NCBI GenBank assembly: GCA_002779205.1
Contig: PEXF01000060.1
Coordinates: forward strand, 1-11,889
Origin: Candidatus Hydromicrobium americanum
Lineage (GTDB): Bacteria; Actinomycetota; Humimicrobiia; Humimicrobiales; Humimicrobiaceae
Direction of reading: 5' to 3'
Length of the DNA: 11,889 nt
A program made the translations under genes and the position numbers. The notes beneath the pieces are model-generated. The model was not told the DNA's origin and did no database searches. It worked only from the letters and a program-made list of their open reading frames with translations. Below, one piece after another: positions 7,124 to 11,889 of the stretch. How positions within the stretch are numbered: position 1 is the first letter of the stretch; each line of letters opens with the position of its first letter.

Positions 7124-7156
7124 CTTACTCCTGGTAATCATAATATCAGGAATAAG
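7124..7156. repeat. 10-bp inverted repeat upstream of the second DUF5320 gene
   Basis: CTTACTCCTG (7124-7133) and CAGGAATAAG (7147-7156) are inverted copies with one mismatch and a 13-base centre. It is either the outer edge of the insertion sequence or an operator-like site belonging to the gene at 7227. The sequence alone does not decide. No convincing promoter for that gene was found between here and 7212. Confidence 0.5.
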
Positions 7157-7226
7157 ATTTAACATAAATACTATGTATTTTTACAAGTAATTATCACCAA
7201 CATTAACACGATAGGAGGAATTTAAA

Positions 7227-7253
7227 ATGCCAAGAGGAGACGGAACTGGACCT
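7227..7253 (+). repeat. 27-bp identical start shared with the gene at 9937
   Basis: Bases 7227-7253 are identical to 9937-9963, both encoding MPRGDGTGP. The identity ends sharply after this stretch, and the upstream sequences differ. The match includes third codon positions, which suggests recent duplication, gene conversion or selection on the nucleotide sequence at the translation start. Confidence 0.9.
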
Positions 7254-7625
7254 GGAGGAATGGGTCCCATGACTGGAAGAGGTGCTGGATATTGCGCTGG
7301 TTATTCTGTTCCCGGATATATGAATCCTTATGGAGGAAGGTACCCGGGTGGCGGAAGAGCCTTTGGAGGTGGATTTGGCAGAGGACGCGGATATAGAAAT
7401 TGGTATTATGCCACAGGTCTTCCTGGATGGGCTAGATATAATGTAGGTATGCCTGCCTGGGGAGGAGTAGGTGAGTATCCGTATTATGGCGCTCCACCTG
7501 TATCTGAATTAGAACCTGAACAGGAAAAAGAAATATTAAAGAGCCACTCAGAGGCTTTAAAGAAGCAACTAGATGAGATACAGACTAGAATGGATGAATT
7601 GTCCAAAGAGCAAAAAGCAAAATAA
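7227..7625 (+). CDS. DUF5320-type protein with C-terminal coiled coil (copy 2)
   Basis: This 132-residue protein has no known function. It starts with the family signature MPRGDGTGPGGMGPMTGRG, followed by a Gly/Arg/Tyr/Trp-rich middle (20-92). The C-terminal segment from about 95 to 131 is highly charged with heptad-like spacing (EQEKEILKSHSEALKKQLDE and onward), predicting a single coiled coil suited to oligomerisation. AGGAGG sits 9 bases before the ATG. The first 27 bases are identical to those of the gene at 9937. It lies immediately after the insertion sequence and 87 bases before the Mrp ATPase. A hairpin in that gap may limit read-through. Confidence 0.85.
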   Translation: MPRGDGTGPGGMGPMTGRGAGYCAGYSVPGYMNPYGGRYPGGGRAFGGGFGRGRGYRNWYYATGLPGWARYNVGMPAWGGVGEYPYYGAPPVSELEPEQEKEILKSHSEALKKQLDEIQTRMDELSKEQKAK

Positions 7626-7650
7626 AAAAATAGGGTTATAAAACAAGAAA

Positions 7651-7689
7651 GGATAGGGATACTTTAAAACGTGTCTCTATTCTTTGTTT
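7651..7689 (+). terminator. Terminator-like hairpin before the Mrp gene
   Basis: Bases 7651-7662 (GGATAGGGATAC) can pair fully with 7671-7682 (GTGTCTCTATTC) as RNA, counting G-U pairs, around an 8-base loop. TTTGTTT follows (7683-7689). This looks like an intrinsic terminator or attenuator of moderate strength, 24 bases before the Mrp start. Flanking A- and T-rich bases could extend the stem. Confidence 0.5.
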
Positions 7690-7712
7690 AAAAACAAGTA
7701 AAAGGTACTTAT

Positions 7713-8516
7713 ATGAACAATATAATAAAGGATGAAGAGATTACTAAAAATATGTCCGGGGTAAAAAACAAGTTTATGGTTTTCAGCGGAAAGGGTGGTG
7801 TAGGGAAAACTACTGTTGCGGTAAATATGGCTTACCGTATTATGTCCAAAGGTTATAAGGTTGGCCTTCTTGATATAGACATACATGGACCCAATGTGAT
7901 AAAGATTATGGGCCTGGAAAAAGAAAAGCTAACCAGTACAAACAAAAAGATAGAACCAATTAAAGCTTTCCCAAATATGAAGGTAATTAGCACTGCTTCT
8001 ATGCTCCAGAGCGAAGACAGCCCGGTTATCTGGAGGGGTCCTATGAAAATGAAATTAATCAGGCAGTTTTTAAGTGATGTTAACTGGGGTGTTGTTGATT
8101 ATATGATTATTGATTCTCCTCCCGGCACCGGTGATGAACCTCTGAGCATAGCCCAGCTTATGCCTGATCTTAACGGTGGAATTGTGGTTACCACTCCACA
8201 AAATTTAGCTACTTTGGATGCTAAAAAGAGCGTAAGGTTTGCGCAGCAATTAAAAATACCCTTTATAGGGGTAATAGAGAATATGTCTGGATTTATTTGT
8301 CCTCACTGTGGGGAAAGAATTGATATTTTTAAAACTGGCGGCGGACAGAAGATTGCTTTGGAGATGGGTGTTGAATTTCTGGGGAGAATTCCATATGACC
8401 AGCAGGTTATGAGTTTAAGTGACGAAGGAAAGTTGTATTTAGAAAATTACAAGAATGGTACACCTGTTAGTGAAGCATTCAACCATATATCTAATAAAAT
8501 TATAGGTTTATGTTAA
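7713..8516 (+). CDS. mrp: Mrp/NBP35-family iron-sulfur carrier ATPase
   Basis: This is a P-loop ATPase of the Mrp/ApbC/NBP35 group, which binds and delivers [4Fe-4S] clusters as a dimer in the cytoplasm. The 267 residues show the deviant Walker A SGKGGVGKTT (25-34), the A' motif LDIDIHGP (53-60), the Walker B/switch region IIDSPPGTGDEPLS (132-145), the TTPQ segment (160-163) and the cluster-binding CPHC (C196, C199) in ENMSGFICPHCG. The N-terminal DUF59 domain of some Mrp proteins is absent. An AAAGG site lies 7 bases before the ATG. The neighbours (NifX-like, radical SAM, DUF5320, MinD-Fdx) match the anaerobe ORP-type cluster, in which an Mrp protein is a complex partner. That suggests a specialised role rather than general cluster delivery. 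Confidence 0.95.
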   Translation: MNNIIKDEEITKNMSGVKNKFMVFSGKGGVGKTTVAVNMAYRIMSKGYKVGLLDIDIHGPNVIKIMGLEKEKLTSTNKKIEPIKAFPNMKVISTASMLQSEDSPVIWRGPMKMKLIRQFLSDVNWGVVDYMIIDSPPGTGDEPLSIAQLMPDLNGGIVVTTPQNLATLDAKKSVRFAQQLKIPFIGVIENMSGFICPHCGERIDIFKTGGGQKIALEMGVEFLGRIPYDQQVMSLSDEGKLYLENYKNGTPVSEAFNHISNKIIGLC

Positions 8517-8558
8517 TTTTTTATTTGAGAATAACAGGTTAAGATAGAGGAGGACTTT

Positions 8559-9500
8559 TTGTTTTACGGACCGGTATTATCAAGAAGGTTTGGTTATTCT
8601 CTGGGGATTGATTTAGTTTACCTTAAGGTATGTGTATATGACTGTGTATACTGCCAGCTTGGAAGTACTACAAATAAGACTGTAGAGAGAAAAAAGTATG
8701 TGGATATTGATTTTAAAGATTTTGAAACCGAACTTAAAAAAAGGATAAAAAATTGTTCCTATCTTGACTATATTACTTTTTCAGGTTCAGGTGAACCAAC
8801 CTTAAATAGTGATATTGGTAAACTTATTGACATCATAAAAAAGAATTCTGATATTCCTGTGTTGGTGCTTACCAGCGGAGGGACCCTTGGGTTTGATGGT
8901 GTTGTAGATGATATAAAGAGGGCGGATCTGATAAAGGTTTCCCTGGATGCGCCTGATAACAGGTTACTGGGGAAAATAAACCGTCCCTGCAAGGAAGTTA
9001 GTTTTAATAGGAATATATTGGGTTTAAAAAAGCTGCTAGATGATTTTAGTGGAGATATATGGCTGGAGATAATGATCCTTGAAGGTATAAATGATGACCT
9101 GGATTCAGCATATATGTTTAAACATATAATAGAAGATTTAGGAGAAGGTATTAAAAAGATTCATTTAAATACAGCAATTAGATATTCAGGTGAAAACTAT
9201 CTGAAGTTACCTGACCGGGGAAGATTAGAAAAAATAAAAGATATTCTGGGAAGTAAGGCTCAGATAATAGAAAAGGTTATCTATAAAAAATATAACAGAG
9301 AGCTAGTAAAGATTGAAGAAGAAATAATTGAATTACTTAAAAGAAGGCCGGTTAGCATAAATGATATAGCCTCTTCACTGAGTCTTAATCTGAATGAAGT
9401 AATTAAAATTATTGATAAATTGCTAGGTGAAGGTGAAATAAAGTATAGTATTAATGAGAATATGAAATATTATTTTAAACCAAAGGAGTTAAAAGCATGA
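8559..9500 (+). CDS. Radical SAM protein, COG0731 type, with C-terminal winged helix
   Basis: This 313-residue protein carries the radical SAM motif C25-x3-C29-x2-C32, reading KVCVYDCVYCQLG, which binds the [4Fe-4S] cluster that cleaves S-adenosylmethionine. FSGSGEPTLN (about 68-77) is the SAM-contacting GE motif. The N-terminus GPVLSRRFGYSLGIDL is typical of the COG0731 group, whose substrate is unknown. Residues 255-307 look like a winged helix-turn-helix (VSINDIASSLSLNLNEVIKI, then a LLGEGEIKYS wing). The start is TTG at 8559, set by GGAGG 5 bases upstream and by the position of the family N-terminus. Its TGA overlaps the ATG of the next gene (ATGA at 9497-9500), so the two are translationally coupled. 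This suggests it acts with the NifX-like protein, perhaps in making or regulating a metal cofactor, which is inference. Confidence 0.9.
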   Translation: MFYGPVLSRRFGYSLGIDLVYLKVCVYDCVYCQLGSTTNKTVERKKYVDIDFKDFETELKKRIKNCSYLDYITFSGSGEPTLNSDIGKLIDIIKKNSDIPVLVLTSGGTLGFDGVVDDIKRADLIKVSLDAPDNRLLGKINRPCKEVSFNRNILGLKKLLDDFSGDIWLEIMILEGINDDLDSAYMFKHIIEDLGEGIKKIHLNTAIRYSGENYLKLPDRGRLEKIKDILGSKAQIIEKVIYKKYNRELVKIEEEIIELLKRRPVSINDIASSLSLNLNEVIKIIDKLLGEGEIKYSINENMKYYFKPKELKA

Positions 9501-9874
9501 AGATTGCCATTTCAACAGACGGAAATAAAGTCTCACCTCATTTCGGGAGATGTCCGCAATTTACCATTGTAGAGATTGAAAATAATAAATTAATAGATAA
9601 GAAAGTTATAGAAAATCCCGGCCACCACCCTGGTTACCTGCCTCAGTATCTGAATGAAATTGGAGTCGGCTGTATAGTAGCTGGAGGGATGGGAATGAGA
9701 GCTAAAGAACTTTTCAGCCAGACAGGTATTGAAGCTGTTCTTGGCGTCGAAGGGGATGTTGAAGAGATTATAGGAAAAATAATTGATGGTTCCTTAGAAG
9801 GGGGAGAAAGTATTTGTCAGCCAGGCCTGGGTAAAGGATATGGTATTGAAAAAACCGAGTGCGATCATGACTAG
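9497..9874 (+). CDS. NifX/NifB-C-terminal (ORP-like) cofactor-binding protein, copy 1
   Basis: This 125-residue protein belongs to the dinitrogenase iron-molybdenum cofactor family (Nitro_FeMo-Co; NifX, NifY, the NifB C-terminal domain and Desulfovibrio orange protein). These proteins bind or carry metal-sulfur clusters. MKIAISTDGNKVSPHFGRCP shows the family start, with H15 and C19 as possible metal contacts. NPGHHPGYLP (40-49) and VAGGMGMRA (61-69) are the other conserved parts. The C-terminal tail has an unusual ECDHD ending that adds Cys, Asp and His. There are no nif structural genes in view, so a nitrogenase role is not indicated. It overlaps the upstream radical SAM gene by 4 bases and has its own AAGGAG site. 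Confidence 0.92.
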   Translation: MKIAISTDGNKVSPHFGRCPQFTIVEIENNKLIDKKVIENPGHHPGYLPQYLNEIGVGCIVAGGMGMRAKELFSQTGIEAVLGVEGDVEEIIGKIIDGSLEGGESICQPGLGKGYGIEKTECDHD

Positions 9875-9936
9875 TTATTATTGATTTTATAATATTTTAA
9901 TAAAGTTTTTTAATTGTATGGAAAGGAGTGATAATT

Positions 9937-9963
9937 ATGCCAAGAGGAGACGGAACTGGACCT
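9937..9963 (+). repeat. 27-bp identical start shared with the gene at 7227
   Basis: This is the second copy of the identical 27-base segment described at 7227-7253. The sequence after it diverges into a zinc-ribbon protein instead of a coiled-coil protein, so only the N-terminal module is shared. Confidence 0.9.
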
Positions 9964-10158
9964 ACAGGTCAGGGACCTGGAACCGGAAGAGGACTAGGCC
10001 ACGGTGGAGGCGGAAGAGGTAGAATGGGGGGTCAGAGCATGGGCCCAGGCGGAGAATGTGTATGTCCCAGTTGTGGCGCTAAAGTTGACCATAAACTGGG
10101 AGTACCCTGCTATGAAATGAGTTGCCCCAAATGTGGAACTAAGATGGTGAGAGGTTAA
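9937..10158 (+). CDS. DUF5320-type small protein with zinc ribbon (copy 3)
   Basis: This 73-residue protein starts with MPRGDGTGPTGQGPGTGRG, the same signature as the genes at 5135 and 7227. A Gly/Arg-rich stretch (18-39) is followed by a cysteine-rich domain with C43-x2-C46, H52, C58 and C63-x2-C66, which predicts a zinc ribbon or rubredoxin-like metal site. The ATG at 9937 is preferred over a GTG at 9928, because the GTG overlaps the AAGGAG ribosome site and the ATG is 8 bases after it. The stop is one base before the DUF134 ATG at 10160, so the two are surely co-translated and may work together. Function unknown. Confidence 0.85.
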   Translation: MPRGDGTGPTGQGPGTGRGLGHGGGGRGRMGGQSMGPGGECVCPSCGAKVDHKLGVPCYEMSCPKCGTKMVRG

Positions 10159-10159
10159 A

Positions 10160-10597
10160 ATGTCAGCCAGACCTATACTGGATAAGATAGTAAATACCAT
10201 ACCTTTATTTGTGTATTACAAGCCACATGGTGTTTCACTTGATAAGCTTGATGAATTAATATTGACACTGGAAGAAATTGAGGCCTTTAATCTAAAAGAC
10301 AGGCAAGACCTGGATCAGATTGGTGCTGCCAGGGAGATGGGTATATCAAGATCCACTTTTCAAAGGCTTCTAAAGTCTGCCAGAAAAAAAGTTATTACTG
10401 CAATTATTGAAGGTAAGGCGATAAAGTTTGAGGGTGGTAACTACATTCCGGATAAAAATATAATAAGGAAAAAGTGCCTTAAAGGTAATTACCATTACCA
10501 TATCAAAAGGGAAGACTTAAAAGAAGAAAAACAGGAATATAAATTAAGTAAGATAAAGTGCCCTAAATGTAGTAAGAGATTGGTAACATTTAAATAG
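10160..10597 (+). CDS. DUF134-family helix-turn-helix regulator
   Basis: This 145-residue predicted DNA-binding protein belongs to the DUF134 family. The N-terminal segment KPHGVSLDKLDELILTLEEI (21-40) and the sigma-like helix-turn-helix DLDQIGAAREMGISRSTFQR (50-69) followed by LLKSARKKV are diagnostic. The C-terminal part has CPKC (C134, C137) and C106 plus H112/H114, which could bind a metal and make the protein a metal or redox sensor. Only half of a zinc ribbon is obvious. The ATG is one base after the zinc-ribbon DUF5320 stop, with GAGAGG upstream. As the only recognisable regulator in the cluster, it is the likely local controller, perhaps acting at the repeats near 4957-4996. That target is inference. 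Confidence 0.9.
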   Translation: MSARPILDKIVNTIPLFVYYKPHGVSLDKLDELILTLEEIEAFNLKDRQDLDQIGAAREMGISRSTFQRLLKSARKKVITAIIEGKAIKFEGGNYIPDKNIIRKKCLKGNYHYHIKREDLKEEKQEYKLSKIKCPKCSKRLVTFK

Positions 10598-10638
10598 TTT
10601 TTTAATTTTTTATTAACTAATTGTAAGAGGGAGATAAA

Positions 10639-11007
10639 ATGAAAGTTGCTATTACTTCCAGCGGGACTAATCTTCAGTCAAACGTGGATCCAAGATTTGG
10701 GAGATGTCCATATTATATTATTTATGACACTGAAAGCGGAAGCTTTAAAGCTATTGAAAATAAAAGCAGCCTGGCAGGTGGGGGTGCTGGTATTCAGGCA
10801 GCGCAGAACATTTCTGATATGAAGGTAGAAGCATTGATTACAGGGAATGTTGGACCTAATGCGTTTAGAGTTTTATCTGCAGCATCCATAAAGATATATT
10901 CGGGAGCCACTGGCAATATAAAGGATGCCATAGAGAAATTTAAGAAAGGGGAATATAAACAGACTATCGGCCCTGATGTGGGTTCGCATTTTGGGATGGG
11001 GCGGTAG
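10639..11007 (+). CDS. NifX/NifB-C-terminal (ORP-like) cofactor-binding protein, copy 2
   Basis: This is a second member of the dinitrogenase iron-molybdenum cofactor family, 122 residues long. MKVAITSSGT starts the fold, DPRFGRCPYYIIYD (17-30) carries the conserved FGRCP with C23, and GAGIQAAQNI (49-58), TGNVGPNAF (68-76) and ATGNIKDAIEKF (90-101) follow. It lacks the HHPG segment and the Cys/His tail of the first copy, so the two paralogues probably have different ligands or partners. C23 is its only cysteine. GAGGGAGA precedes the ATG. It is followed 24 bases later by the MinD-ferredoxin ATPase, the same NifX-ATPase pairing seen in ORP clusters. Confidence 0.93.
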   Translation: MKVAITSSGTNLQSNVDPRFGRCPYYIIYDTESGSFKAIENKSSLAGGGAGIQAAQNISDMKVEALITGNVGPNAFRVLSAASIKIYSGATGNIKDAIEKFKKGEYKQTIGPDVGSHFGMGR

Positions 11008-11031
11008 TAATAACAGGAAGAGAGTGGAAAG

Positions 11032-11865
11032 TTGATAATATCAGTTGCCAGTGGAAAAGGTGGGACCGGTAAGACAACAGTGGCAGTTAATTTGGCTTTA
11101 TCCTTAAATAATGTGCAGCTGCTGGATTGTGATGTTGAAGAGCCTAACTGCCATATTTTTATAAAACCGATTTTTAAGAATAAGAATACTGTTTTTATCC
11201 CCATTCCCCAGGTAGACCAAACGAAATGTGATGGGTGTGGCTACTGCCAGGAGGTTTGTGCATATAATGCAATTGCAGTTATTAATAAAGAGGTACTTAT
11301 CTTTCCTGAATTATGCCATGGTTGTGGTTCCTGTGCTTACTTTTGCCCACATGACGCCATAAAAGAGGAAAATGAGGAGATAGGTGTTGTTGAGATTGGA
11401 AGAAAGGGTGAGATCCAATTTATTCATGGGAAACTTAACATAGGCAAGATGACGGCACCACCGATTATAAGGGCTGTTAAAAAGTATATTAATAAAAAAA
11501 AGACTGTAATTATTGATGTGCCTCCCGGGACTTCCTGTCCGGTGATTACAGCAATAAAAGATACTGATTTTGTCATTCTTGTAACTGAGCCCACACCATT
11601 TGGGTTAAATGACTTATCTTTGGCTGTAGAAGTAGTGCGAAAACTGGGGATTCCATTTGGTGTTATAATTAACCGTTCTGATTTGGGTAATAAAAAAATA
11701 GATGAATATTGTACCAGCGAGCATATTCCCATACTGATGAGAATACCTTTTAGTAAAAAAATAGCAGAGATTTACTCTCGAGGTGATTCTATTGTTGAAG
11801 TACTACCGGAATATAGAGAAAAGTTCCAGAGATTATTTACAAAGATAAAACAGGGTAAAAATTAG
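11032..11865 (+). CDS. MinD-type P-loop ATPase with two [4Fe-4S] ferredoxin motifs
   Basis: This 277-residue MinD/ParA-superfamily ATPase has a ferredoxin insertion. The deviant Walker A is SGKGGTGKTT (7-16), followed by LLDCDVEEPN (31-40) and the Walker B/switch region IIDVPPGTSCPV (160-171). The insert at residues 61-112 carries two cluster motifs: C66-x2-C69-x2-C72-x3-C76 and C95-x2-C98-x2-C101-x3-C105P. ATP hydrolysis is probably linked to electron or cluster transfer. Two such ATPases occur side by side in the Desulfovibrio ORP cluster, and a partner may lie just beyond this window. The start is TTG at 11032, coding MIISVASGKGG, which is the normal family N-terminus; only a poor ribosome site (GAGAGTGG) precedes it. 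Confidence 0.95.
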   Translation: MIISVASGKGGTGKTTVAVNLALSLNNVQLLDCDVEEPNCHIFIKPIFKNKNTVFIPIPQVDQTKCDGCGYCQEVCAYNAIAVINKEVLIFPELCHGCGSCAYFCPHDAIKEENEEIGVVEIGRKGEIQFIHGKLNIGKMTAPPIIRAVKKYINKKKTVIIDVPPGTSCPVITAIKDTDFVILVTEPTPFGLNDLSLAVEVVRKLGIPFGVIINRSDLGNKKIDEYCTSEHIPILMRIPFSKKIAEIYSRGDSIVEVLPEYREKFQRLFTKIKQGKN

Positions 11866-11889
11866 CCAGGGATAAAATAAAATCAAGGG

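Noticed and set aside
9881..9893. TATAAT-like promoter before the zinc-ribbon DUF5320 gene
   Set aside because: The -10 at 9888-9893 is perfect but no -35 is found at 16-18 bases, and the gap is very AT-rich.
9928..9936. GTG start for the zinc-ribbon DUF5320 gene
   Set aside because: The GTG shares bases with the AAGGAG ribosome site, and the ATG at 9937 begins the conserved MPRGDGTGP signature.
9497..11007. Evidence for nitrogenase (nif) genes
   Set aside because: NifX-family proteins are present, but no nifHDK, nifEN or true NifB is in the window; the context fits an ORP-type cluster instead.
10794..11204. 136-codon minus-strand open frame across the second NifX gene and MinD
   Set aside because: It is antisense to two clearly conserved genes and has no recognisable protein features.
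1..11889. CRISPR array or tRNA/rRNA genes
   Set aside because: No regularly spaced repeats and no tRNA- or rRNA-like conserved segments were seen on either strand.

Overview
The window reads as a low-GC chromosomal segment from an anaerobic bacterium. Two observations suggest its affiliation. The order ftsH-folE-folP-folB-folK is the arrangement known from Actinobacteria such as Mycobacterium. The right half carries an Mrp/MinD/NifX/DUF134/DUF5320 gene set that is typical of strict anaerobes. A deep, low-GC anaerobic actinobacterial lineage would fit both, but a clostridial or other anaerobe is not excluded. This placement is inference.

Region 1 (23-4878, + strand) is housekeeping: the membrane AAA+ protease FtsH, then a tight folate block (folE, an N-terminally extended folP, and a folB-folK fusion). 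The block runs from GTP to 7,8-dihydropteroate. The three folate genes are separated by only 3 and 12 bases and are probably one transcript.

Region 2 (4879-5583) is a 256-base intergenic stretch with a near-consensus sigma-70 promoter (TTGACT-N17-TATAAT), overlapped and followed by two copies of an operator-like 14-mer. It is followed by the first of three DUF5320-type glycine-rich small proteins.

Region 3 (about 5530-7120, - strand) is an IS110-family insertion sequence with a DEDD/Ser transposase. A roughly 290-base structured non-coding segment upstream of the transposase is a good candidate for the element's bridge (seek) RNA.

Region 4 (7227-11865, + strand) holds a second DUF5320 protein, an Mrp/NBP35-type ATPase, a COG0731-type radical SAM protein, a NifX/ORP-like protein, a zinc-ribbon DUF5320 protein, a DUF134 helix-turn-helix regulator, a second NifX/ORP-like protein, and a MinD-type ATPase carrying two [4Fe-4S] ferredoxin motifs. 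The set resembles the 'orange protein' (ORP) cluster of Desulfovibrio, where NifX-like and Mrp/MinD ATPases form a complex and ORP binds a Mo-Cu sulfide cluster. The cluster probably handles a metal-sulfur cofactor, and the DUF134 protein is its likely regulator. The insertion sequence lies between the promoter/operator and most of this cluster, so it may have separated an original operon. The window ends 24 bases after the MinD gene, just where a further ATPase gene would be expected by analogy.
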